The notes beneath the pieces were generated by a model, which was not told the DNA's origin, did no database searches, and saw nothing but the letters and a program-made list of their open reading frames with translations. Shown here piece by piece: positions 45,110 to 55,899 of a stretch of DNA of 64,000 nt. Location of the stretch: the NCBI GenBank assembly GCA_951213105.1, contig OX578152.1, positions 70,484,680 through 70,548,679 on the forward strand. The letters are read 5' to 3'. The translations under genes and the position numbers were made by a program. Each line of letters begins with the position of its first letter. Within the stretch, counting starts at the first letter, position 1. Source of the stretch: Amaurobius ferox. Lineage: Eukaryota; Arthropoda; Arachnida; Araneae; Amaurobiidae.

Positions 45110-45330
45110 TAAACAGCCTTTCAAATGCTATTAAAGTTCAGCAAATTCTTTGAAGTAATTGGAACAGGTAGCTTCCGTAAATAGGCGTTTAAATTCTGGA
45201 GTGACAGAAAGATCTACTGGGAATAAAAGATGAAGTTTTATAATAGATGTTAGTTTAGAAGTAATATTAACTGGAATAGATGCAGGTAAAATTGCTTTTT
45301 GCGTCAAAGAATCAGGAAGAAACATGCTGA
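45110..45330 (+). repeat. Family IV dispersed block, partial
   Basis: TTCAAATGCTATTAAAGTTC, GAAGTAATTGGAACAGG and AAATAGGCGTTTAAATTCTG match the 3' half of Family IV. The 69-aa minus frame is not conserved. Confidence 0.6.
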
Positions 45331-45530
45331 AATGCAACATAAATTACATTAACTCTTGACAGTTTAACACATGAAATTGACAAGGAATATATATAGAGTA
45401 ATTTATAAAAATGTTTTTCATTAAAAAAGTTTCAGTGGCGATAGATTATTATACTGCGAGTAAACAAGTTATTAAACAAACTGGAAAGTAAAACATGAAG
45501 TCTATCCCAGCGATGCCTGATTTTTTTTGC

Positions 45531-46209
45531 TTTTACTTTCCCTACAATACATGGTAATGCATAGGGAAAATATTAGATCATGCCGAAAATCGCAACTCGA
45601 GTTTTCGATAGATCTACACATTTTAGAACCTCTAGAATGTTAAAAAGCTATTTTTAGCGTGACGTCTGTGTGTGTGGATATCTGTCTCTGTGTCTGTGTT
45701 TCTGTCTGGTCAATGTATGTATCCACTTTAACTCAAAAACTAATGGATGGAATTTCATAAAATTTGGTAGATAAGTTTCTTGTAGGATACTCTGGTGCTG
45801 ATTAGATGTTGGTACGATTCGAAAAAGAAAAACCTGTTTTTTTTTTTTTTACGAAATGGTTCGCAAAAATCTAAAGAAAAAGACTACGTATGCTCAAATA
45901 TATCAATTAAATGCTTGTTTTATACCTAATTTTTGTCGAGGGTAAAAATAAGACCAAATGCATCACTTTAGGACTAACCGTTCTCGAGATATTTGAGAGT
46001 TTTCGCATTTTCATTAAAATGTTCATTAAAATTACCAATTTTGTTAAAATTTGGAAAAATATCCAATTGTCCAATAGAAACGAAAATTGAATTAAAAATG
46101 CAAATTTAGTGTTATTTTGTGCAATTAAACTTAATTTAATGAATTACTAAGGAAATGAAGAAAAAATGAAGTCTGCAGCGAAAGTCATGTGCTGCCCACA
46201 TCAGATTTT
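45531..46209 (-). mobile_element. Family II element, first of a three-copy run
   Basis: Palindrome ACTTTCCCTACAATACATGG, GTGTGTGTGG microsatellite remnant, and only one full module. It ends GTCTGCAGCGAAAGTC/ATGTGCTGCCCACATCAG and abuts the next copy at TTTTTT. Confidence 0.9.
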
Positions 46210-47174
46210 TTACTTTCCCTGCAATATGGTAATGCAAAATCGCTAATCGATTTTTTGACTGATCTACACGTTTTGGGACCTCTAGAACACGAAAGCACTA
46301 TCTTTAGCATGATATCTGTGTGTCGTGGGGAGGGGGGCGTGTCTCTCTGTGCAATGAATGTATTCACTCTAACTCAAAGACTACTGGACCAAATTTCATA
46401 AAATTTTATAAAGAAGTCACTTGTGGGAGACTCTGGTTAAGATTAGAATTGTGTACGATTCGGGATAGATCAACCTGCTTTTTTTTGCGAAATAGCCGAC
46501 AAAAATTGTATGTATACACTCTAGCTAAAACCTTATAGGTAACTTTGTAAAAAAGACACTTGTAGATTACCCTAGTGCTGATTAGATTTTGGTGCAATTT
46601 GGGAACGAAAAACCTGCTTTTTTTTTGCAAAACGGTCCTTAAAACAGTATTTATCCACTCTAGTTGACAAACTAATTAAATAAATTTCACAAAATTTTGC
46701 AGATCAATCATTTGTGGGTTATCCTGGTCATGATTAGATTTTGGTATGATTCGAAAAAAAAGAATCTGCCTTTTTTATGAGAAATGGCCCACAAATTTAA
46801 AATATCCGATCTTAAATGAAATTCTTCATATGTTCAAATGTATCAATTAAATGCTTGTTTTGCAGGCAATTTTTGACGGCAAAAGGAGTAAGATCTACCC
46901 CATTACTCTAAGCTGAACCTTTCTCGAAATATTTAAATTTATAATCTTGAAGAACTGAAGACGTTTTTCACTGTGGTTAAAAAACTATTAAATGAAAGTT
47001 GAACGAAAATTCAAAACGAAAATTGAATTAAAAGTGCAAATTCGGTGTCATTTAAAATAATTATGGGTGTTATTTTGTGCAATTATAACTCCATTTAATG
47101 AATTATTGAAGAAATAAAGTGAACGTGATTAATGAGTCTGCAGGGAAAGTCATATTCTGCCCCACATCAGATTT
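46209..47174 (-). mobile_element. Family II element with three tandem modules
   Basis: The ~150-bp module (AACTNATNGACC, AAATTTCACAAAATTT, GTGCTGATTAGATTTTGG, GCGAAATGGCCC) appears three times, near 46360, 46515 and 46660. The palindrome is shortened. End GTCTGCAGGGAAAGTC/ATATTCTGCCCCACATCAG. Confidence 0.88.
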
Positions 47175-48203
47175 TTACTTTCCATGCAATACATGGTTAT
47201 GCATAGGAAAAGTATTGGAATTGTGTCGTAAATCGCAACTCGGATTTTGAACTCTATTTAAAAAACTAATTAACCAAATTCTACGAAATTTGGTAAATAA
47301 GTAACTTGTAGAATACTTTGGTGATAATTGCATTTTGGAATAATTTGAAGAAGATAAACCTGCCTTTTTTTACGAAATGGCCCGCAGAAATAGTCGTTAA
47401 ATCTAAAATAAAAAATTACGTATATACAGATGTATCAATTAAATGTTTTTTATAAGTAATTTTGGACAAGGAAAAGAATAGGACCAACCCCATTACTCCA
47501 GAACTAACTGTTATAGAGATATTTTAATTTTTTGTATTTTTATTGCGCCACCATTGAAAAAATGATCAGTTACCAAACTAATGGACCAAATTTCATAAAA
47601 TTTTATCGGTAAGACACTTGTATGTGACCCTAGTGCTGATTAGCTTTTGATACGATTTAGGATAAAAGAACCCGCTTTTTTTAACAAAATGGCTCGCAAA
47701 AATCTTATTCCTCCACTCTAGCTAAACATTCAATTGACTAAATTTCACAAAATTTGGTAGATAAGTCACTTGTGGGATACCCTGGTGCTATTTAGAATTT
47801 GGTATGATTCGGAAAAGAAGAACCTAACTTTTTGTACGAAATGGCCCGCAAAAATCGCAAAAATCTAAAATAAAACACCAGGTTTTCTCAAATGCATCAA
47901 TTAAATGCTTGTTTCATACGTAATTTTTGACGAGGAAAAAGAATAAGGCCAACTCCAAACCCTTTACTCTTAGACTAGCTGTTCTCGAGATGTTTTAGTT
48001 TTTTCGTATTTTAATTACTTTGCTTTTGAAAAAAATGTCCAGTTGCCAAATAAGAGCAAAAATTGAATTCAAAGTTCAAATTCAGTATTATTTTGTGCAA
48101 TGAAATTCAATTTAATGAATTATTCAAGATATAATGATAAAATACATTTGAGTCTTCAGGGAAAGTTCTGTGCTGTCTAGAGCTGCCTGCCTACACATCA
48201 GAA
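47174..48203 (-). mobile_element. Family II element, internally duplicated
   Basis: It carries two rounds of modules separated by a repeat of the TTACCAAACTAATGGACC region, so most of the middle is duplicated. The cap end is altered (GTCTTCAGGGAAAGTTCTGT...CACATCAG). Confidence 0.8.
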
Positions 48204-48609
48204 TCCACTCCCCTCGAACTACGCCTTTTTTGTTACGCCATTAACTTACAATAAGCATGTGTTTGCATGTATGCATGTTAGACTGTATGCCTGTGCAGTT
48301 GTGGACGTCATATCTTGCGAATAAATGAAACATCCAGAAAAGAATTTGAACAACTTGGTAATATTATTGTAATCAGTGAATGCCTTATGTATTTTAATCT
48401 TTATCAAATTTTCGATAAATACCCAAATTTTTGAATGAATTTCTAAAAAAAAAGGGTAAAAAAAATCAATACAAACTTCAGAACGCTGGTGTTAGCCATT
48501 TTTGATATATTGCATGATTTTTAAATAAATTTTTGAAAAAAACATACAAAAATCAGAATCTTTAATGATGCGAATTAGATAAACCATTTTATACGTAATT
48601 TTTTATTTA
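48204..48609. other. Decayed spacer, possibly old Family I remnant
   Basis: CATATCTTGCGAATAAATGA and GATAAATACCCAAATTTTTG resemble the Family I middle in reverse but are too eroded for a firm call. Confidence 0.3.
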
Positions 48610-49405
48610 AAGAATCTGATGTGGGCAGCACATGACTTTCCCTCCAGACCTATATTCACGTTCTCTTTATTTCAATTAAATTTAATTCACTTTTAATCCA
48701 ATTTTCGTTCTCATTTGATAACTGGACTTATTTTCAAAGGTGGCATAGAGAAAATACGAAAAAACTAAAATATCTCGGAAACGGCTAGTCCAAGTGTAAA
48801 AGGGTTGGTCTTATTCTTTCCTTCGTTAAGAATTACGTATTCCACAAGCATTTAATGGATATATTTGAGCATACGTAGTTTTTTTATTTTAGATTTTGGC
48901 GATTTTTGAAGGCCATTTTGGACAAAAAGGCAGGTTATTTTTTACCAAATCATTCCTAAATCTAATCAGCACCAGGATGTCCCACCAGCGACTTATCTAC
49001 CGAATTTCGTTAAGTTCGGTCCATTAGTTTTTCAGCTAGAGTGGATAAAGGCAATTTTCGCGGGCTATTTTGCAAAAAGTGGAGGGTTCGTTTATCCCAA
49101 ATCGTACCCCAAACTAATCAGCACCAGATTCGCACACAAGTGACTTACCTACTAAATTTTATGAAATTCAGTCAATTAGTATTTTAGTTAGAGTGTATAC
49201 AAAATCTGCACAGACAGACAGACAGACAGACAGACACACAGACACATAGACAGACACACACACACAGACGACACGCTAAACATAGTTTTCTCGTAATCTA
49301 GAGGTCTCGAAACGTGTAGATCCGTCGAAAACTCCAGTTGCGATTTTCGACATGATTCCAATACTTTACCTATACATTACCACGTATTGCAGGGGAAGTA
49401 AAAAT
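48610..49405 (+). mobile_element. Family II element, complete
   Basis: AATCTGATGTGGGCAGCACA/TGACTTTCCCTCCAGACC at the 5' end, two modules, (CAGA)n/(CA)n at 49209-49268, and the 3' palindrome ACTTTACCTATACATTACCACGTATTGCAGGGGAAGT. A good reference copy in plus orientation. Confidence 0.92.
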
Positions 49406-50190
49406 AATGACACAAAGGTCAGAATGCCGGCAAAAACCATTCTAGAGACACTTCAAATTTTAAAAAAATATAAAAAAAAATTGCATAAAATGAAAATGTA
49501 GCAAGCATCATCAAATATGTTCATTTTTCATATGTAATATTATGAAACAAATCTGTGAACATCATTATCTTGGAAGTTTCACGAGAGAACATACTTTCTG
49601 TAATAGTTTTGTATTCTGATGCTGAAATATCTGCCCGTCATTGTTATCTATTTCACTGGATATAAATTGTCAATTAAAGTGTCAAATTTTATTTTAAGCG
49701 GTGTTGATTCAATGACAAAAATGATCTTGACAGCATTGTTATAGTGCGAAAAAAGTACTGTCGTTGCTTTCTGTAGGACAGGCCAAATCCGGCCCCCCTC
49801 AAATATTTTACACATCAATTTATATTTTCTAGTACCAAATGGATACTCATTTTGAAGTAAATCAAATTGAGAGATTTAACATAATTTTGTTCTGCATTTA
49901 CCTACTTATTGCATGTTAAAATAACCGCAAGTAACAAAAATTCCAAAAAAATAGATATCTTGAGACCAGTTTGTCCTATCGTAATTGAATAGGTTTTATT
50001 AGTTTTTCTACCTGAAATTACGTTAAATAACAGATTTAATTATTATACATTAAACAAATTTATTATGTATTTAAGGTTTTTGCAATATTAGTCGATCATT
50101 TCGAAATCAGAACGTGTTTTATTAGGCCCCATCTTATACGTAACGCAACAAATAAAGAAGAAACTCCGCAATACGATCACTCCAAAAGAA
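49406..50190. other. Intergenic DNA with an eroded Family I remnant
   Basis: GTTCATTTTTCATATGTAAT followed by ATGAAACAAATCTGTGAACA near 49518-49565 resembles the Family I middle in reverse. The rest is unrecognised AT-rich DNA. Confidence 0.35.
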
Positions 50191-50258
50191 AATCTATTGT
50201 GGGCAGCACATAACTTTCCTTAAGTAATGCAGTGGATTTACTACTCTTACAGTAAAAA
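50191..50258 (+). mobile_element. Family I 5' end fragment
   Basis: AATCTATTGTGGGCAGCACA/TAACTTTCCTTAAGTAATGC to ACTACTCTTACAGTAAAAAA, directly followed by a Family II cap. Confidence 0.8.
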
Positions 50259-50260
50259 AA

Positions 50261-51413
50261 AAATCTGATGTGGGCAGCACATGACTTTCCCTGCAGACTT
50301 ATATACACATTCTCCTTATTTAAATTAATTTAATTCACTATTAATTCAATTTTCGTTCTCATTTGGTAGCTGGACTTATTTTCAAAGGTGGCGTAGTGAA
50401 AAAACGAAGAAACTAAAATATCTTGAGAACGGCTAGTCCTAGTGTTGTTGATGTTGAGACCCAGACCGTCCGACCTACCAGAAAGGTGTAAGGTAACTGT
50501 ATGGACGGCCGGGAAGTGCCACCCAATTTAGACCGGAACCCAGTGGGGGAGGCATCCACAGGGACCGTACCCTCCCTCCCCTACCACCAACCTCTCGGAA
50601 GGACTTACGGACCCACATGTTTAACGTGATCGTACTCCGCATGAACACGGCGGAATTTGTGGCAGCGTGCAAATCTAGCGCGCAAACCACGGGGATACCG
50701 CACCCGAGATGGCCAACAGCACGCGGCGTTCCGAGGTGGTCACCCACCAAGTACTAACCGCGCCCGATGCTGCTTGACTTCGGTGATCTAACGAGAACCG
50801 GTGTTTTCAGCACGGTACGGCCGTTGGCCTAGGCTAGTCCTAGTGTAATGGGGTTGATCTTATTTTTTTCTTCGTTAAAAATTCCGTATAAAACAAGCAT
50901 TTAATGGATATATTTCAGCATACGTAGTTTTTTATTTTAGAATTTGTCGATTTTTGCGGGTCATTTTGCAAAAAAAGGCAGGTTATTTTTTTCCGGATCG
51001 TATCAAAATCTAGTCAGCACCAGGATGACCCGCAAGCGACTAATCTACCAAGTTTTGTAAAATTCAGTCCATTAGATTTTCAGCTAGAGTGGATACAAGA
51101 TTTTGCGGGTCATTTTATCCCGAATCGTACCCAAAACCAATCAGCACTGGATTCGCCCAAAAGTGACTTACCTACCAAATTTTATGAAATTTGGTCAATT
51201 AGTTGTTTAGTTAGAGTGGATACAAAATCTGCAGAGACAGACAGACACACAGACAGACACACAGAGACACACACAGACGTCACGCTAAAAATAGTTTTTT
51301 CGTATTCTAGAGGTCTCGAAACGTGTAGATCCGTCGAAAACTCGAGTTGCAATTTTCGACATGATTCCAATACTTTCCCTATACATTACCATGTATTGTA
51401 GGGAAAGTAAAAA
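50261..51413 (+). mobile_element. Family II element interrupted by a SINE
   Basis: 5' cap AAATCTGATGTGGGCAGCAC/ATGACTTTCCCTGCAGAC, two modules, (CAGACA)n at 51233-51278, 3' palindrome ACTTTCCCTATACATTACCATGTATTGTAGGGAAAGT. The SINE at 50446-50831 is nested at GGCTAGTCCTAGTGT. Confidence 0.92.
50446..50831 (-). mobile_element. 5S-rRNA-headed SINE with remnant tRNA head, 15-bp TSD
   Basis: Perfect duplications GGCTAGTCCTAGTGT lie at 50431-50445 and 50832-50846. On the minus strand the first ~118 nt (50828 to 50711) are a 5S rRNA copy, with the conserved internal control regions GATCACCGAAGTCAAGC and GGTTAGTACTTGG/TGGGTGACC and the end GTGCTGTTGGC. Next is GTGGTTTGCGCGCTAGATTT/GCAC, which matches the type A tRNA head (TTGGTTAGCGCGCTGGAGTTGCAC) with the box B segment deleted. 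The type A body and tail follow. The structure is therefore 5S + truncated tRNA + body + tail. Confidence 0.93.
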
Positions 51414-52085
51414 TGAGTTATAGATACTTATATTCGTTCCAAGATATTGAATTTTCGTCAATGAGTCGCCATTTTCATTGATTTAGTGTCATTTTTATCC
51501 ATTTAGCGAGATTTTCGTAAATTTGGCAACATTTAAAAAAGTCGCCAAGTTGGCGACATTCTGCCAAATTTGGCGCCAAAATCTCGCCAAGCGTTATGGA
51601 TGGAGGAATAAGTTATTCTGATAGGAAATAAATGACTATTGGCGTTCAAATACAAAACTGTTATTCAAAGTATATTTTCTCATGAATGGAACGAGGTAGA
51701 TCCACGAGATTGATGCCACCCAATTTATCGAATGATATTACATATGAAAAGTAAACATGTTTCTCAACAGTTAATTTTTTTTAATTTATAGGATTTTTTG
51801 ATGAATTTATTTGAAAAATGTACAATATCTCGAGAACGATTTGTGCCAGCGTTCTAAAGTTTATGCCACTCGTTTTCTAAGGAAAAACTATTTGCTCAAC
51901 TTTATTAAATATTTTGATTTTTTGATGATTTTTTCTGAATTTCACTCGAAAATTTAGGGGGGTTCTGAACATTCGATTCTGTTTAAAAACAATAAGCTTC
52001 CAGTATTCACGGATTGTGATTTTTGTACTAAATTTCATTTGAATCGCTTTATTCGTTTGTGAGATATCGTCTCCACAGACTCACT

Positions 52086-52130
<45 letters not shown>

Positions 52131-52299
52131 ACGCACACACTCGCACGCACACACACACACAGACATCCCCTCAAAAATGTTCGATTCGTGATCAGGGATG
52201 CTTGAAACGTGCTCTCCCTTCGAAAACACTAATTCGAATTTTCGACCTCTCACAATACTTTCCTTATACATTATACTATGTATATAAGGAAAGTAAAAA
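51414..52299 (+). mobile_element. Family I element lacking the 5' cap
   Basis: Begins at GAGTTATAGATACTTATATT right after a Family II end. GGCGA block at 51505-51590, GGGGGGTTCTGAAC, CA/GCAC microsatellite (52086-52162), end TTATACTATGTATATAAGGAAAGTAAAAA. Confidence 0.9.
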
Positions 52300-53133
52300 T
52301 CTGATGTGAGCAGCATATGACTTTCCCTACAGGCTCAAATGTATTTTCTCTTTATTTTATAAATAATTCATTAAATTGAGTTTTATTGCAATAAATAACA
52401 AGCATACTTATTTGAAACTATATTAAATTTACAATTTCAATTCCTTTTCATTTAGTAACTGGACGTATTTTCAAAACCAATGTAACAAAATTGCGAAAAA
52501 CCTTCAATATCTTGCGAACTTATGGGTTTGGTCTTATTCTTTTCATCGTCAAAAATCATGTATAAAACAAGCATTTAATATACTTTATATGCACAATATA
52601 CTTTATATGCACAATACATTTGAGTATACTTTGTCTTTTAATTTCAATTTTGGCGATTTTTATAGGCCATTTTGCAAATAAAGGCAGTTTCTTTTATCTC
52701 ATATCGTACCGAAATCAAATTAGCACCAGGATAACCCATAAGTGACCATATCTACCAAATTTTGGGAAATTTGGTCAATTAATTTTTAGCTAGAGTAGTT
52801 ATAGGGGATTTTTGTGGACCCGTTGGTAAAAAGACAGATTCTTTTATCCCGAATAGTATTAAAGTCTAATCAGCACCAATGTAACCTGCTAGTAACTTAC
52901 GAATAAAATTTTATGAAATTTGGCCATTACTTTTTGAGTTAGAATGGATACATACATTGCACAGATAGACAAACACATGCACATACGTCGTGCTAATACA
53001 CATGCACTTACGTCGTCGTTCGTGTTGTAGAGGTCCTGAAACGTGTAGATTCGTAGAAATCTCTACTTGCGATTTTCGACATGATTTCAATACTATCCCT
53101 ATACATTACCATGTATTGCAGAGAAAGTAAAAA
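52298..53133 (+). mobile_element. Family II element, complete
   Basis: AATCTGATGTGAGCAGCATA/TGACTTTCCCTACAGG starts immediately after the Family I end. Two modules; microsatellite eroded (ATGCACATACGTCGTGCTAA duplicated). End CCCTATACATTACCATGTATTGCAGAGAAAGT. Confidence 0.9.
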
Positions 53134-53824
53134 TATTATATAGAACGCAAAGTGAGTTAAACTTATTCGTAGTTTTTAAGGCAAAATTTCAGCTTAGCTA
53201 GTACATTAAGTACATTGCGTAGGTAAGACAATAATAATCCTGAAAACTTCTTTCCAAAATTTCAAATTAAAACTCGAATCCAGTAGTTGTTTCACGGAAA
53301 TTATTAATTAAAATGTATTCCTCAAAATTTCTATTTTTCGATGATGTCGAATATTTTCCTTCGAAGATTTTAATAAAGTTTGACGTCAGTGAAATAATTG
53401 AAAAATATATTTTAACAAATATCCTATTTATTTAGTTGTGGTCATATGTATTTTTTAATTAAATTTTTTTTTCATATATAGTATTTTGTTAACAGTATGT
53501 TCCCGTTGCAGATAGCATCGACCATGAACCGGTTTTATGCTTATTATTTATTCATCAGTGTAGAATAACCATCGTCTGTAATAGTCGCAAGGAAACTTGC
53601 TATGTATATATAATGCAATTTCCTGCACCTCTATTGGGACCGACAAATTCCGTCCTACTATATGTAGTCGTCTTTAAATTTGTTAAAACAAAGAATGAGC
53701 TTAAGCTAGACAAAGCTACAACGGTCAAGTTCATAACTACAAAACCTTACATGGACGACGTTCCTAAATTTGAGTTTAAGCTTTATTGCATATAAAAGCA
53801 AGGTTTTCAATATAAGGTTGGACG
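53134..53824. other. AT-rich intergenic DNA
   Basis: No gene is supported. The 60-codon frame at 53613-53795 has no recognised motif. Confidence 0.35.
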
Positions 53825-54010
53825 ATCAGTTTGGCAACCAATCAAAAAGTTGATACCTTACACTTTTGGGCAGGTCGGATGGTTTGGGTTGAAGAAAAAG
53901 AATTAAAGAGTTGTCAGCATGACGTCGACGAACTTAGCATTTCGTCATTCGTGACGCTACGGACCAGGGTAGACTTTGAGTGTCGTTGCCAAAATACGAT
54001 ATACAAATGC
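53825..54010 (+). repeat. Dispersed block with CCAAT and GACGTC motifs, plus SINE tail fragment
   Basis: GGCAACCAATCAAAAAGTTG, CATTTCGTCATTCGTGACG and GTTGCCAAAATACGA recur at 54285-54380 as GGCAGCCAATCAAAACCTTG, CATTTCGTTATTAGTGACGT and GTTGCCAAAACACAGA. A SINE tail remnant (ACCTTACACTTTTGGGCAGG/TCGGATGGTTTGGGTT) sits at about 53855-53890 and explains why this copy is longer. Confidence 0.6.
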
Positions 54011-54284
54011 TGGTATCTGAAATGAGATCATGATCTTAGAAGGTATGTAGTCATGAAGAGGGCTAACCACTGAGGCTGATAATTGATTACTATTGTGAAG
54101 CAGAAAGGCAGTCGCAAAGCTGACGTAAAAAAAAATTAGCAATATTGTGCACAAGATTAGTACGTTTCAGCCTTAAATAGCCACGTAATTTTATATCTAA
54201 CTTATTTCTCTGTTTTGTAAAGGTATAATTAACGTAACCTGAAACCAGCTTCAACTTGGAAATGCCAGGGGGTCCTATGAGCCC

Positions 54285-54380
54285 GGCAGCCAATCAAAAC
54301 CTTGTCAGTCTTATGTCACGAGAGCAGCATTTCGTTATTAGTGACGTCACGGACTAGGAAAATTGTTGCCAAAACACAGA
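54285..54380 (+). repeat. Second copy of the CCAAT/CRE-bearing block
   Basis: See 53825-54010. Here the palindrome TGACGTCA is intact (near 54341). Confidence 0.6.
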
Positions 54381-54727
54381 AATTTGTCCCGTTATTACAA
54401 TTAAAAACTGTTTGTTAATTTTAAAGTGGCAATATCCAGACATAAACAACATGCGCAAGGATTTTTAATTGTGCTGTTTTTAATTGTTTAATTGTGCTGC
54501 ACACCTTCTTCAGTGACATCTAAAGGAATTATCGGTCTCTTCAGAAAGTCGGAGAAAAAAATGCCCGCGTTTGCTATTCCCGTGACATCAAATGCTCAGA
54601 TGCTTGTAAAAAAAAATAAGTCAGTCATGCTTGGAATAGGCTCCCCTTGAATAACAGCATCCACGGGTGCTATTTGCTTTTTCTGTTTCTGAGTCATTGC
54701 TATGTTTATATTGGGTAATTTTTTAGC

Positions 54728-54915
54728 CATGTCACTATTGAAGCAAAATTTGACTTGTGGCATTTAAAGCACATTTTGTGTCGTTACGCTTGAAGCAAAT
54801 TTCGAGTCTAGTCAGTTTTGAAGTAAATTTTGAGCCGTGTCACTTTTGAAGCAAATTTTGAATCGTGTCACTTTTGAAGTAAATTTTGCGTTGTATCACT
54901 TTTGAAGCAATGATA
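54728..54915. repeat. 28-bp minisatellite TGTCACTTTTGAAGCAAATTTTGA...
   Basis: About six units of CACTTTTGAAGCAAATTTTG plus a variable RYCGTG linker. Similar words continue, interspersed, to about 55150 and again at 55708-55757, with a longer unit including AGTTTTAAATTCAAGT. Confidence 0.8.
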
Positions 54916-55182
54916 CAACAGGAAAACTTTAAATTGGAATCCTTTGAATTGTTGCCATGCTTACATTAGATAATTTGCAGATGTTAAAGCAAGTTTTGGA
55001 ATTGTGTCACTTTTAAAGCAAGAATACGACAGTTTTAAATTCAAGTCCTTTCGGTTGTTGCCATGTTTCTATTAGGTACATTGGAAACGTGTAAATTTGA
55101 AACAAATTTTGAGTTGTGTCACATTTGAAGCAAGGGTACGATATGATAGTTTTAAATTCAAGTATTTTGAGTTGTTACCCTG

Positions 55183-55570
55183 CAGAGTCCACTTCGACGA
55201 TAAGACCTTGCGATTTCATCCCAGTAGCTCAACGGTAGAGCATCGGCTAGTCAGTTTGGAGATCCAGGGTTCGATTCCCTGTTGAGGCTGCAAAGCTGTT
55301 TACAATGGTGCCCGAACAAATCAACCCTGTAGGTTAGTGCGAAGATGTCGGAGGTCTGAAAGTGATCCTAGTACGACTAGTACGGATACAGTGGGCTCTG
55401 GAAGATTGAGCGTCAATTTCAAATTGAGATGATAACGACCAAACAGGATACTAAACTGGGTAAAAATAGTAGTATCAGGAGGTTAACCTGGGGTAAAAAT
55501 AGCAGGAGGTGGTCAGTTAGTTTTTCAGTTTCCCGCCAATCTGACATTAGAGGATGGAGAATACAGAGTC
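55183..55570 (+). mobile_element. tRNA-derived SINE, type C, left unit of a dimer
   Basis: Leader CCTGCAGAGTCCACTTCGAC, box A TAGCTCAACGGTAGAGCA, box B GGTTCGATTCCCTG, body GAACAAATCAACCCTGTAGG. It continues through GATCCTAGTACGACTAGTAC and GAGGTTAACCTGGGGTAAAA to CCGCCAATCTGACATTAGAG, where the second unit starts. Confidence 0.82.
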
Positions 55571-55690
55571 CACTTCGACGATAAGATCTTGCGATTTCAT
55601 ACCAGTAGCTCAACGGTAGAGCGTCGGCTGGCCAGTTAGGAGATCTAGGGTTCGATCCCTGGTTGTGACAGGAAGGCTCTTTATAACTCT
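55560..55690 (+). mobile_element. tRNA-derived SINE, type C, right unit of a dimer
   Basis: AGAGTCCACTTCGACGATAA leader, box A TAGCTCAACGGTAGAGCG, box B GGTTCGATCCCTGG, GGCTCTTTATAACT, then it ends. The leader is nearly identical to that at 55186. Confidence 0.82.
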
Positions 55691-55795
55691 GTGTTAGCTA
55701 TTTCCAGTTGTGTAACGTTTGAAGCAAATTTTGAGTTGTAAAATTTTTGAAGCAAGGGGATATATAAAAATTTTATATTTGATCTCTGCATATAT

Positions 55796-55877
55796 TTCAA
55801 CATGGTTGCAGTTAAACTTGGTTTTAACTGCAATGTTTCAACATGGTTGCAGTTAAACTTGGTTTTAACTGCAATGT
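55796..55877. repeat. 41-bp tandem duplication containing a palindrome
   Basis: TTCAACATGGTTGCAGTTAA/ACTTGGTTTTAACTGCAATG occurs twice in tandem. Each unit holds GCAGTTAAAAC-type inverted arms (GCAGTTAAAC/GTTTTAACTGC). Confidence 0.85.
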
Positions 55878-55899
55878 TTCAACTGTAATGTTTTCAACT

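Noticed and set aside
50711..50828. Functional 5S rRNA gene
   Set aside because: It is joined to a SINE body, lies within target-site duplications and has several substitutions relative to typical animal 5S; it is a SINE head.
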